In this document: piece after piece, positions 1-8,254 of the stretch
Position numbering within the stretch: position 1 is the stretch's first letter
Layout of the letters: each line of letters starts with the position of its first letter
Assembly (NCBI GenBank): GCA_017405305.1
Contig: JAFRAT010000009.1
Location: 1 to 64,000 of the forward strand
Direction of reading: 5' to 3'
Length of the DNA: 64,000 nucleotides
Origin: Aeriscardovia sp.
GTDB taxonomy: Bacteria > Actinomycetota > Actinomycetes > Actinomycetales > Bifidobacteriaceae
Notes under the pieces: generated by a model
Databases searched by the model: none
What the model was told of the DNA's origin: nothing
The model's input: the letters and a program-made list of their open reading frames with translations, nothing else
Made by a program: the position numbers and the translations under genes

Positions 1-689
1 ACGGTTACGTAAGCATACCATAGTAGCGTACCACGTCCCTCCAGGAGACATCCATAAGTCATCCCAGCTCGATGTCCGAGCAGACGTTAGCTTCCGTAGT
101 GCTCCCGTGGTGGGCCATATGGAGATCCGTCCCATGGACTCGAGCGAAGGTTATGAACTTGGCAAGCCTGAGCAGCGGGCAGCGGCGCACGTCCGCACAC
201 GGACGGAGAGGATTGTCGCGTACTTCTCCTGCTTGCCGCAGACGGTGCCTTCCTGGGCGAGAATCCACCGGAGGTCAGAGACAACGGTGAAAATCGTCCG
301 GATTCATTCTTGTGTGTCGCTTAGAAGCCGATGCGCCCTCGCGGCGGCTCCAAAGATGTGCACGCGGCAACGCAGCTCTTCTTAGCGGCCAGAACGGGAG
401 ATCGGAGACGCCGCGGTCCAAAACGACTATGCGGACAGGCGGGACGCCGACACTCGTCTTTCAGAAGAAACGAAGCGAAGAAGAGACGGTCTTTGTCAAG
501 TCTGATGCCCTGTGTTCGGTTTTGTATACAGCGTTCGATTTCGGATACAGCATAATATATAAAAGTATCCTACATATAATCTGAATAAATCTATGAAAAT
601 AGCTTTCTGGCAAGCCAAAAACCGCTATCTTGCAATGTTTTCCAGTGTACCGACAGCGAAAGGCAGCAACAGACCAGAGCGCCGATAAA
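1..689. other. unassigned region, no convincing gene; AT-rich end may carry a promoter
   Basis: I see no recognisable gene here. A 50-codon open stretch at 172-321 (plus) has coding-like composition but no start and no recognisable family; it may be the tail of a lost gene. From about 480 to 620 the DNA becomes clearly AT-rich, and TATAAT lies at 575-580, but no good -35 box sits 16-18 bases upstream. This stretch most likely holds the regulatory region of the lipoprotein gene that follows. Confidence 0.4.
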
Positions 690-2294
690 ATGGAGAGAAT
701 GCATAACGACAACTCTCTGCGGCGCACAGTCCGACGCGCCCTTCGGATCACCATCGTCACCGTCCTGACGGTGGCGATGGCATCCGCCTGCGGCCAGGAA
801 ACAAGCGCCCCGGCAGCGAGGCCGTCTTCGACCGCGGAGACAGCGACCGTCCGCCTTTTCGTGCCACAGCAGACGTTCCCTGCCGATTTCAAGCCCGTCA
901 ATTCCTGGTCCGCCGTAGCCCAGATGGCGGAAAACACTCTGAAGAAAACGGGGTTTACAACCGTCTCCGTCGAAAGCAGCGCGGACGTCGCGCAGGAAAC
1001 GGTCGCCATCCGCTCCTGGTCCGACTCCGTGCCCAAGGGGCGGAACGGAAGCGTCCTCACGCCGCATATCGCTGTTGTCGCACCTGTCGGGACGCCCGGC
1101 GTCTGTGCAGCGTCCACGGGCGGAGCTTTCTTCGGAGGAATCCTGACGGCGGGCTGCACGAACGCCATGACACCGGCGGAGCACAACGCTCTGACAGCGG
1201 CGGTAGCGACGCTGAGAAAAGAGAGGATTTCTGTCGTTTCCATCGGTGACACGGGAATCGGGGCCACTGCGACAATTTCCATGCCGACGCCAAAGGAAAT
1301 CGGTATCATCGAATCAACCAACCTCGTCGGGAAACTCAAGCTGTCCGCAACGTCCTTCACCCGCCCGAAACAAATTCTGGTTCTGACGCCGCGCACGTCG
1401 GAAACGGTTGCGGCCGCTGCGAATACAGGAGCAGTTTCGGAATCAAGAGCCGCGGCATCAGCGCTGGACGAATCGTCGCAGCAGTTCTTTGACGGCGTTT
1501 GGTCCGTTTTGAAGCCGTACTTCAAGACAGGGTCGGCGGAAGACCCCGCCGACCCTGATCTTGCCGTCGACGCGCAAACGGGACAAACGCCTTCCGAGGA
1601 AATGCTGTGGTCGGGAACGACCCTCGACGTCTCCTCCAGCCAATCCCTGTCAAACAGCGTCACGGCCGTTCTCGATACCGCGAAACGGAACGAGAATGCC
1701 GAACTGTCCTCTTTGCAGAAAGCAACTGGCTCGAAACAGCTGGCAGCATCGTCGCTGACAGCGCCGGCGACAATCGATGGCATCATTGCTGCCACCGATG
1801 GCATCGCTCAGAAAATAGTCGCCGTCTTGGGGAGAGCCGGGTATTCTGGCTCAGCTTCGAGCGTCAATCCCGAAATCACCCTGGACAGCCTCGTGAGTAC
1901 CATCATCGGCGACGCGTCACTGCAGAAAGCAGCGGTCCCGACTCCCTTGCAGGATGGCACCGGGCAGCAGGTGGCGCTGATCCAGCGGCAGAAAGGAATT
2001 CTGGAAACCCTTCTGGCCGCCCGTGGACAGTCGCAGTGGCCGGTCATCACCGGTTTCGGCGCCGCGATGGCGTCGTTGCCGGACATCCTTGACGGCAAAC
2101 AGTGGATGACCGGCATTGTCTCGCGCAGAACTCTGGTCATGGACATCGCCAACGCCTGCCATTCGATAGCATCTGGCCAACAACCGACAACTACGACCAC
2201 AGCAGGGCCAGCCATCGAACCCATCGATGAAAGCAATCTTAAATCCGCTCTCATCGACCCCGGATACGTCGCGCCAGCGGAAGTCGGTCTCTGA
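690..2294 (+). CDS. lipoprotein, divergent sugar-type periplasmic-binding-protein fold (inferred)
   Basis: A 534-aa secreted protein. The N-terminus has an Arg-rich n-region, a hydrophobic core (about residues 18-31) and a lipobox-like AMASAC with Cys34, so lipidation and anchoring outside the membrane are expected. No domain is obvious in the N-terminal half. The C-terminal half reads like a type 1 sugar-binding protein: an IDGIIAATDG stretch, then WPVITGFGA followed by LDGKQWMTG and a run like the hinge end of CUT2 substrate-binding proteins, closing with ALIDPGY. That match is from memory and inferred. No ABC permease or ATPase gene is adjacent, so its partner is unknown. Start choice: Met at 690 or 699 gives the signal peptide; an upstream in-frame Met at 630 only lengthens it. 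There is no strong ribosome-binding site for 690; GGAG at 692-695 is too close to 699. Confidence 0.75.
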   Translation: MERMHNDNSLRRTVRRALRITIVTVLTVAMASACGQETSAPAARPSSTAETATVRLFVPQQTFPADFKPVNSWSAVAQMAENTLKKTGFTTVSVESSADVAQETVAIRSWSDSVPKGRNGSVLTPHIAVVAPVGTPGVCAASTGGAFFGGILTAGCTNAMTPAEHNALTAAVATLRKERISVVSIGDTGIGATATISMPTPKEIGIIESTNLVGKLKLSATSFTRPKQILVLTPRTSETVAAAANTGAVSESRAAASALDESSQQFFDGVWSVLKPYFKTGSAEDPADPDLAVDAQTGQTPSEEMLWSGTTLDVSSSQSLSNSVTAVLDTAKRNENAELSSLQKATGSKQLAASSLTAPATIDGIIAATDGIAQKIVAVLGRAGYSGSASSVNPEITLDSLVSTIIGDASLQKAAVPTPLQDGTGQQVALIQRQKGILETLLAARGQSQWPVITGFGAAMASLPDILDGKQWMTGIVSRRTLVMDIANACHSIASGQQPTTTTTAGPAIEPIDESNLKSALIDPGYVAPAEVGL

Positions 2295-2794
2295 GCTTCC
2301 GCAAGGGGACGCAAACTGTTTGTCGACGGCACCGGCCACGCTTATCCCGCCGGCTTCAACGTGACAGATCGCCTGGCGAAGAACGATTCCGAATCGACGT
2401 ACCGGTCACTGACGCACACGTTTAGCATGATGCAACGGCCGTTGCGGCGGTCGAAATGACCGACATCCCTTTGTCGCTTATCGCAGCGAAGGATACCTTA
2501 CTTGCCGGGACAGCAGCGGGTGCCTGGCGCAGGAGAGTGGTTACGACCGTTAGTCCGCCGGAGGATGCTCACCAATTCAAAATCAGCGCAACGAACCCTG
2601 ACGACACAACCGGCAACATGCACCATGCCATCACCACTGCTGTGGCCCGAGTCATCGCGCACCGGGCGGAGGTCTGCGAGAATTTCAGCGCTGTCTCATG
2701 CCATCATGTCTTTCTTCTCCGCGTCCATATGGCCGTCTTCCATTTCCGCAATCACCCGAGACAGGAAAAAATGCGAACGCAATGGCGGTTCTGA
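2295..2794 (+). pseudogene. decayed coding-like sequence downstream of the lipoprotein gene
   Basis: Directly after the lipoprotein TGA, the same reading frame stays open to 2459 and gives a protein-like segment (KLFVDGTGHAYPAGFNV and onward). At about 2432 coding-like sequence switches to another frame (AVEMTDIPLSLIAAKD and onward) and stays open to 2794. Neither part has a start with a ribosome-binding site or a recognisable family. This looks like a gene remnant with at least one frameshift, or a C-terminal extension of the lipoprotein lost to a stop. From 2795 to 2938 I see nothing. Confidence 0.35.
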
Positions 2795-2940
2795 CAGTTT
2801 CGACAGCCGTTGTAGAAAAACGGGGACTCAAAAGAACTGAAAACAGGAGAAAAAGAACGTCGTCATAACGTTACGGATCTGGCAAAGCCAGCGAAGCGAA
2901 AGCCGGAAAGGACGACTCCTCGGAACAAAGAATGACCAAC

Positions 2941-2965
2941 AAAAAAGGCCTCGCTCGGCGAGGCC
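2941..2965 (-). terminator. rho-independent terminator of tRNA-Asn
   Basis: A perfect 8-bp stem (GGCCTCGC/GCGAGGCC) with a 3-base loop is followed, on the minus strand, by six T. It begins 5 bases after the tRNA CCA end. Confidence 0.9.
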
Positions 2966-2969
2966 CTCA

Positions 2970-3045
2970 TGGCTCCCGCGGCTGGACTTGAACCGGCGAC
3001 TTTTCGATTAACAGTCGAACGCTCTGCCAACTGAGCTACGCGGGA
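2970..3045 (-). tRNA. tRNA-Asn (GTT)
   Basis: The minus strand folds as a complete cloverleaf: 7-bp acceptor stem TCCCGCG/CGCGGGA, D arm, anticodon loop CTGTTAA with anticodon GTT, and the T arm with TTCAAGT. The CCA end is encoded at 2970-2972, unlike the four tRNA genes near 33 kb. Confidence 0.96.
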
Positions 3046-3067
3046 AGGTTTCTGAACAACGAAGAAA

Positions 3068-3095
3068 AGCATAACTCGCTTTTGCACTTTCGCAA
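3068..3095 (-). promoter_or_regulatory. probable promoter of tRNA-Asn
   Basis: Minus strand: TTGCGA (-35, 3090-3095) and TATGCT (-10, 3068-3073) are 16 bases apart and 23 bases upstream of the mature tRNA 5' end. Each hexamer matches 4 of 6 consensus positions. Confidence 0.45.
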
Positions 3096-3216
3096 ATTAC
3101 GGCGTGTCGCACCTGTCGAGGAAAGCCTGCAGTAGCCATTCACTATGGGAGGATTCCCGTTGTTTTCCAAGCGGAATATGCTGAAAGACGTCTGTTCCAT
3201 AAGCATTGGAGGTTTC

Positions 3217-3699
3217 ATGACCATTCGCGAAATCCGCGTTGTGCCCGATCCGGTCCTACGCACTCCCTGCGATCCCGTGACGAAAATCACCCCTGCAATC
3301 CGCCAGCTTGTCCAGGATCTGCTCGACACAGTCGATGATCCCGGCAGAGCCGGCCTGTCCGCCAACCAAATCGGCGTGAACCTGCGGATCTTCTCCTATA
3401 ACATCGACCACAAGCTGGGCTACATCATCAACCCGCATATCCTTGAGCTCTGCGGCGAGCAGTACGGGGAAGAGGGCTGCCTCTCCGTCCCGGACCTGTG
3501 GTACAAGACACGCCGCGCCGATTACGCCAAGGCCGAGGGCATCAACCTCGACGGCAACCGGATCATCCTGGAAGGCCACGGTCTGAAAGGCCGCATGATC
3601 CAGCACGAGTGCGACCACCTCGACGGCCACATCTATCTCGACCGCCTGGAAAAAGAGCAACGGCGCGAAGCAATGCGCCAGATGCGTCGTTCCTCCTGA
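3217..3699 (+). CDS. def: peptide deformylase
   Basis: Removes the formyl group from the N-terminal methionine of new proteins. The 160-aa product carries the three metal-site motifs: GLSANQIG (46-53, the GxxxxQ motif), EEGCLS with the metal ligand Cys88, and HECDH (130-134) giving two His ligands and the catalytic Glu131. The start at 3217 is chosen because GGAGG at 3208-3212 is well placed; an upstream in-frame Met at 3145 would add residues not seen in the family. It stands alone between tRNA-Asn and rpsB. The motif sequence GLSANQ departs slightly from the usual GLAAxQ. Confidence 0.95.
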   Translation: MTIREIRVVPDPVLRTPCDPVTKITPAIRQLVQDLLDTVDDPGRAGLSANQIGVNLRIFSYNIDHKLGYIINPHILELCGEQYGEEGCLSVPDLWYKTRRADYAKAEGINLDGNRIILEGHGLKGRMIQHECDHLDGHIYLDRLEKEQRREAMRQMRRSS

Positions 3700-3722
3700 G
3701 TATAGTGGAAACCGTGTGATTT

Positions 3723-3755
3723 CCTCCTTCGCCGGAACCACATCGCCGAAGGAGG
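3723..3755 (+). terminator. inverted repeat between def and rpsB (possible terminator or leader hairpin)
   Basis: CCTCCTTCG (3723-3731) pairs with CGAAGGAGG (3747-3755), a 9-bp stem 24 bases after the def stop. No T tract follows, so termination is uncertain. It lies in the 217-base def-rpsB gap, which also contains a small CTCCC/GGGAG hairpin near 3850; a leader role for rpsB is an alternative. Confidence 0.4.
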
Positions 3756-3916
3756 GCCGGACGCCGGCAGCAAGACCGTCGTCTGTGTAGCAAAGCCAAG
3801 AGAACACACGATTACGCGTCACGGCGGTGGTGGTCTGCGTCGGTCGGCTCCCTTCAGGGAGTTGCGCCCAGATGCTCGTGGCCAGGCAAGAACCGACAGA
3901 AAGGCATGGCAGAACC

Positions 3917-4714
3917 ATGGCAGAAGTTAAGATGAGCCAGCTGCTCGAAGCTGGTGTTCATTTCGGTCACCAGACCCGTCGTTGGAACCCGAAGATGAAA
4001 CAGTACATCCTGATGGAGCGCAACGGCATCCACATCATCGATCTCTTCAAGACCCTTGACTGCATCGACGCCGCGTATGACTTCATCAAGCAGACCGTCG
4101 CCCACAACGGCACCGTTCTCTTCGTCGGCACGAAGAAGCAGGCTCAGGAAGCCATTGCCGAGCAGGCCACCCGCGTTGGCATGCCGTATGTGTCCGAGCG
4201 TTGGCTCGGCGGTATGCTAACCAACTTCCAGACCGTTTCCAAGCGCGTTGCCCGCATGAAGGAACTCGAGGACATGGACTTTGATGACGTCCACGGTTCC
4301 GGCCTCACCAAGAAGGAGCTCCTCCTGCTTCGCCGCGAGAAGGACAAGCTCGTCAAGCAGCTGGGCGGCATCCGCAACATGAACCGCACCCCGTCCGCGC
4401 TGTTCGTCGTCGATATCAACAAGAACGCCCTTGCTGTCGACGAGGCCACCAAGCTCCACATCCCAGTCGTTGCCCTGACTGACACCAACACCGATCCGGA
4501 CAAGGTCGCTTATCCGATTCCAGCGAACGACGACTCCATCCGCAGCATCACCCTGCTGACCACCCTGATGGCCGACGCCGTCGCCGACGGTCTCCTGGCG
4601 CGCGGCGAATCCGCCGCGAAGACTGGGGACGGCAAGAAGGCTGACCAGCCGTTGGCTGAGTGGGAAACCAACCTGCTAAAAGTCGACGACAAAGTCGACG
4701 CCGAATCCAAGTGA
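3917..4714 (+). CDS. rpsB: 30S ribosomal protein uS2
   Basis: Structural protein of the small ribosomal subunit. The 265-aa product begins [19 protein letters not shown], typical of bacterial S2, and carries the family segments [34 protein letters not shown] and [12 protein letters not shown]. Start 3917 matches the conserved N-terminus; the upstream extension of the frame to 3827 is not S2-like. It is followed 42 bases later by tsf, the standard rpsB-tsf pair. Confidence 0.97.
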   Translation: MAEVKMSQLLEAGVHFGHQTRRWNPKMKQYILMERNGIHIIDLFKTLDCIDAAYDFIKQTVAHNGTVLFVGTKKQAQEAIAEQATRVGMPYVSERWLGGMLTNFQTVSKRVARMKELEDMDFDDVHGSGLTKKELLLLRREKDKLVKQLGGIRNMNRTPSALFVVDINKNALAVDEATKLHIPVVALTDTNTDPDKVAYPIPANDDSIRSITLLTTLMADAVADGLLARGESAAKTGDGKKADQPLAEWETNLLKVDDKVDAESK

Positions 4715-4726
4715 ACCATCGCAATC

Positions 4727-4748
4727 ATCTATTCGAGATCTATTCGAG
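4727..4748 (+). repeat. tandem 11-bp repeat abutting the tsf ribosome-binding site
   Basis: ATCTATTCGAG occurs twice back to back (4727-4737 and 4738-4748). The second copy runs into the GAGGAG Shine-Dalgarno sequence of tsf. Confidence 0.8.
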
Positions 4749-4756
4749 GAGTGATT

Positions 4757-5617
4757 ATGGCGCAGAAAGTTACGCTTGATCTCATCAAGAAGGTGCGCAA
4801 CGACACCGGTGCTGGCATGATGGACGTCAAGAAAGCCCTCGACGAGGCCGAAGGCGATCCGGAACGCGCAAAGGAAATCATCCGCGCGAACGGCGTCCAG
4901 GTTGCGGGCAAACGCGAAGGCCGTAAGGCCCAGGAAGGACTCGTCGCAGCGAAGATCGTCGACGAGGACGGCAAAAAGACTGGCTACATCGTCGAGCTGA
5001 ACTCCGAAACCGATTTCGTCGCGGAGACACCGCAGTTCGTTAATTACGGCGACGAAATCCTGAATGCCGCCATCAAGGCCAAGGCAGGCACCCGCGAGGA
5101 AGTCCTCGCGGCACCAACCCCCGAGGGTACCGTCCAGGATACCATCACGTCCGCCGGCGCGCTTTTCAAGGAACATGTGAAACTCGGCCAGGTCGTCCGC
5201 ATCTCCGGCGACTTCATCGACATGTACGCTCACAAGAAGTCCGCCGAATTCCCGCCGTCCACAGTCGCCATGGTCGCGACGGACGAGAATGGCGCGAAAG
5301 TCGCGCACGACATCGCCCTGCAGATTTCCGCGATGACGCCGCAGTGGTTGACCAGTGACGACGTCCCGCAGGAGATCCTCGACCGCGAGACCCGCGTCGC
5401 CACCGAGAAATGCCAGTCCGAGGGCAAACCCGACAAGATCATCCCAATGATTGTCAAGGGCCGCTTGAACGCCTTCTTTGAGGATGAAGTCCTTCTGAAC
5501 CAGAAATACGTCAAGGACCCACAGCGGAGCATCGCCGATCTTCTCAAGAGCGTCGATGGCAAGGCCGAGGCGTTCGCGCGCGTCGAGGTCGGTAAGGACG
5601 ACGAATCCAGAGAGTGA
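4757..5617 (+). CDS. tsf: elongation factor Ts
   Basis: Nucleotide exchange factor that recycles EF-Tu-GDP. The 286-aa protein starts MAQKVTLDLIKKVRNDTGAGMMD, with the conserved TGAGMMD(V)KKAL signature and the second signature ELNSETDFVA near residue 80. An in-frame GTG at 4751 also exists, but ATG 4757 matches the family start and is well spaced from GAGGAG. Co-transcribed with rpsB and ended by a strong terminator. Confidence 0.97.
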   Translation: MAQKVTLDLIKKVRNDTGAGMMDVKKALDEAEGDPERAKEIIRANGVQVAGKREGRKAQEGLVAAKIVDEDGKKTGYIVELNSETDFVAETPQFVNYGDEILNAAIKAKAGTREEVLAAPTPEGTVQDTITSAGALFKEHVKLGQVVRISGDFIDMYAHKKSAEFPPSTVAMVATDENGAKVAHDIALQISAMTPQWLTSDDVPQEILDRETRVATEKCQSEGKPDKIIPMIVKGRLNAFFEDEVLLNQKYVKDPQRSIADLLKSVDGKAEAFARVEVGKDDESRE

Positions 5618-5650
5618 CGAATCACCAGCTTCTGCCGCGGCGAAATGATT

Positions 5651-5703
5651 GACTGCGGAGGCTCGGCACCGTTTTTCGGTGCCGAGCCTCCGCAGTCTTC
5701 TTT
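5651..5703 (+). terminator. strong rho-independent terminator after tsf
   Basis: A perfect 21-bp stem (5651-5671 with 5677-5697) and a TTTTT loop, followed by TTCTTTC. It ends the rpsB-tsf unit, so pyrH-frr should have their own promoter in 5704-5765. Confidence 0.92.
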
Positions 5704-5765
5704 CATGAGTAGCATGAAGACGATAGCAGCGAAGAGATGGCAGGTCTGCCGACGAAAGGATTCCT

Positions 5766-6494
5766 ATGCCAGACTCACATGATGGCAAACAGCGGCGAGT
5801 TCTTCTGAAACTGTCCGGCGAAGCGTTTGGCGGCGGTGCCGTCGGCATAGACACAACGATTGTGCGTCGCATTGCGCAGGAAATCAAAACAGCCGTCAAC
5901 CAGGGCGTCCAAGTAGCCGTCGTTACCGGCGGCGGGAACTTTTTCCGCGGGGCGGAGCTGTCTAAGGCCGGTCTCGACCGCCGCCGCGGCGATTATATGG
6001 GCATGCTGGGCACAGTGATGAACTGTCTGGCCCTAGCAGACTTCCTGGAGCAGGAGAACCAGGTCACGCGTGTGCAGACGGCCATTACCATGACGCAGGT
6101 GGCGGAACCATACATCCCGCTGAAGGCCATCCGTCATCTGGAGAAGGGGCGCGTCGTCATCTTCGGTGCCGGCGCAGGCATGCCGTATTTTTCCACGGAC
6201 ACCGTGGCCATGCAGCGAGCGCTGGAAATCCATTGTGACCAGGTTCTGATGGGAAAGAATGGCGTCGATGGCGTCTATGACTCTGATCCGCGCAAAAACA
6301 AAAGCGCGCGTAGGTTTGACGTCGTGTCCTACCAGACGGCGTTAGTCGATAACCTCGCCGTCATGGACGCGTCGGCGCTGAGTATGGCGCGTGACAACGA
6401 CCTGCCGGTCCGCGTTTTTGGACTGGCTCCGGGAAACGTGGCGCGCGTGCTTCTCGGAGAGGAATTGGGGACTTTAGTGACCCGTCAAGCTTGA
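5766..6494 (+). CDS. pyrH: UMP kinase
   Basis: Phosphorylates UMP to UDP with ATP, the entry to UTP and CTP. The 242-aa protein is the bacterial hexameric amino-acid-kinase type: KLSGEAFGG near the N-terminus, [11 protein letters not shown] (phosphate loop), [12 protein letters not shown], and the [14 protein letters not shown] segment near residue 165. GAAAGGA sits 5 bases before ATG 5766. The usual order pyrH-frr-cdsA follows. Confidence 0.96.
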   Translation: MPDSHDGKQRRVLLKLSGEAFGGGAVGIDTTIVRRIAQEIKTAVNQGVQVAVVTGGGNFFRGAELSKAGLDRRRGDYMGMLGTVMNCLALADFLEQENQVTRVQTAITMTQVAEPYIPLKAIRHLEKGRVVIFGAGAGMPYFSTDTVAMQRALEIHCDQVLMGKNGVDGVYDSDPRKNKSARRFDVVSYQTALVDNLAVMDASALSMARDNDLPVRVFGLAPGNVARVLLGEELGTLVTRQA

Positions 6495-6538
6495 CGGCCT
6501 ATCCTCGGAGGAACCAGTATCACTGAGCAAGGAGAATC

Positions 6539-7093
6539 ATGGCAACCGAAGTAGATCAAGCCAAAACCGCGATGGACAAGGCTATCGAAGCCACGGAGAA
6601 CAATTTTATCGGTATTCGCACCGGCCGCGCCAACCCGGCGCTGCTGAACGGCATCGTTGTTAATTACTATGGAGCGCCGACCCCGCTCAAGCAGCTGGCG
6701 ACCATCGGCGTCCCGGAGTCGCGCACCCTGTCGGTGTCGCCGTTCGACCAGTCGCAGGCGGCGGCGATCGAGAAGGCCATCCGCGATTCCGACCTGGGTG
6801 TGAATCCGAACCGCGACGGCAACGTCATCCGCATCACGCTTCCGGAGTTGACTGAGGAACGCCGCAGGGACTACGTCAAGATTGCCAAGGAAAAAGCTGA
6901 GGAGGGCAAGATCTCCGTGCGTAACATCCGCCGCAAAACGCGCGAGGCTATCGAGAAGGCTCAGAAGGACGGTGACATGTCCGAGGACGACCGCGACCGC
7001 CTGTACAAAGAACTGGATGCGATAACCAAGAAGTCTTCCGACGCCATCGATTCCCTGCTTGCTTCCAAGGAAAAGGAAATCCTTTCCATCTGA
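6539..7093 (+). CDS. frr: ribosome recycling factor
   Basis: Splits post-termination ribosomes together with EF-G. The 184-aa length and the sequence are typical: RTGRANPALL near residue 27, YYGAPTPLKQLA, and the C-terminal helical part ELTEERRRDYVKIAKEKAEEG then VRNIRR. AAGGAG precedes ATG 6539 by 5 bases. It lies 44 bases after pyrH. Confidence 0.96.
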   Translation: MATEVDQAKTAMDKAIEATENNFIGIRTGRANPALLNGIVVNYYGAPTPLKQLATIGVPESRTLSVSPFDQSQAAAIEKAIRDSDLGVNPNRDGNVIRITLPELTEERRRDYVKIAKEKAEEGKISVRNIRRKTREAIEKAQKDGDMSEDDRDRLYKELDAITKKSSDAIDSLLASKEKEILSI

Positions 7094-7211
7094 GCAGGAA
7101 GAGGAGGCTGCTCGCCGTTCCAAAAAACGGCAGGCGGCCTTCTGTTTCGCCCTGCTGTTCCCGGTGGTATGCCGGCGAGACGGAAAACGGAGAAACGGAG
7201 AAGCGCACGCT

Positions 7212-8177
7212 ATGGAAAAACGCCATCCGAAAAACGCGGCGGGAACGCGGGAGATTATCAATGAACGTACCGGCCGCGACATGCCGCAGGCCATTGCAAC
7301 CGGCACTGGACTGGTCGTTCTCATCCTCATGTTCCTGCTCTTCCTGCCGCGGATCTGCTTCGTCGCGCTGATTCTTCTTTTCATGTTGTTGGCCATCAGA
7401 GAGCTGCAGGTGTCGTTCTCCCTTGTCGCTATTCATCTGCCCGCCGTTGTCCTAGACTGCGGCGTCATCTGCGTCCTGTTGGCCACATACTACGCTCATG
7501 ATCACGTTGCTGCGGCGGGGGCCAGTCTGGTCTTCTGCCTGCTGGCGTCGTCCGCCGCCGCAGCCGCTGACCCCTATGCTGACCGGTTTGGCGGCAAGGC
7601 GTTGGAAGCCAAGAAGCTCGGCGTCCGCGGTGCCCATCCGCCGGCCATGCGGGAAGTGACGTTTTCGGGACGGGCGCGCGACGTCTCGTCGAGTGTTTTC
7701 GTGACGCTGTATATCGTGCTCCTGGCGTCGTTCCTCGTACTGCTGCTGGTCCGTCCGCAGTATCGCATCCTGGAAGCGATGGCCCTGTTCGTGCCGTCGC
7801 TCAGTGACATCGGCGGGCTAGTTTTCGGCGCGGCTTTCGGCAAGCATAAGCTATCGCCGCGCATCTCCCCGAAAAAATCCTACGAAGGGCTGTTCGGCAG
7901 CGTTGTGTTCGCCGTCATCGGGGCGATGGCTTTCTACTGCTTTGCCTTCCCCAGCGATTTCTGCTCCGGCGGCTGGTGGAAGCCGGCGGTGTTGGGGTTC
8001 GTCGTCGCTTTCGCCGGTACTTTCGGCGATCTTTGCGCGTCCATGCTCAAGAGAGATTTGGGCATTAAGGACCTGGGGCATCTGCTCAAAGGCCATGGCG
8101 GCGTGCTGGATCGTGTCGACAGCATCCTGATCTCAGCTCCGTTCACGTTTCTGCTGCTGTCCATTTTCATCGCCTGA
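7212..8177 (+). CDS. cdsA: phosphatidate cytidylyltransferase (CDP-diglyceride synthase)
   Basis: Makes CDP-diacylglycerol from phosphatidate and CTP, the precursor of membrane phospholipids. The 321-aa protein has several hydrophobic segments and the family signature near the C-terminus: SMLKRDLGIKDLG then LLKGHGGVLDR. It supplies the substrate for the CDP-alcohol phosphotransferase at 12.8 kb. Start 7212 is preceded by GGAGAAACGGAGAA; an earlier in-frame codon at 7059 would overlap frr and lacks support. Confidence 0.93.
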   Translation: MEKRHPKNAAGTREIINERTGRDMPQAIATGTGLVVLILMFLLFLPRICFVALILLFMLLAIRELQVSFSLVAIHLPAVVLDCGVICVLLATYYAHDHVAAAGASLVFCLLASSAAAAADPYADRFGGKALEAKKLGVRGAHPPAMREVTFSGRARDVSSSVFVTLYIVLLASFLVLLLVRPQYRILEAMALFVPSLSDIGGLVFGAAFGKHKLSPRISPKKSYEGLFGSVVFAVIGAMAFYCFAFPSDFCSGGWWKPAVLGFVVAFAGTFGDLCASMLKRDLGIKDLGHLLKGHGGVLDRVDSILISAPFTFLLLSIFIA

Positions 8178-8254
8178 GGGAAAGCGGTGCCTCATCGACG
8201 CGAATCTGTACAATCGGAACAGTCGATAACAAAAACGGAGGAATCGGAGCGAGC

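Noticed and set aside
461..1804. 447-codon frame on the minus strand opposite the lipoprotein gene
   Set aside because: It is antisense to a gene with a signal peptide and coherent domain pattern; its own product has no family character.
2456..2794. 112-codon plus-strand frame as an intact gene
   Set aside because: No ribosome-binding site, no homology recognised, and upstream coding-like sequence continues beyond the ATG; kept only as part of a remnant.
3145..3216. Longer N-terminus for peptide deformylase
   Set aside because: The GGAGG site fits ATG 3217 and the extra residues are not family-like.
4676..5899. 407-codon minus-strand frame opposite tsf
   Set aside because: Shadow of tsf and the terminator region; tsf is intact.
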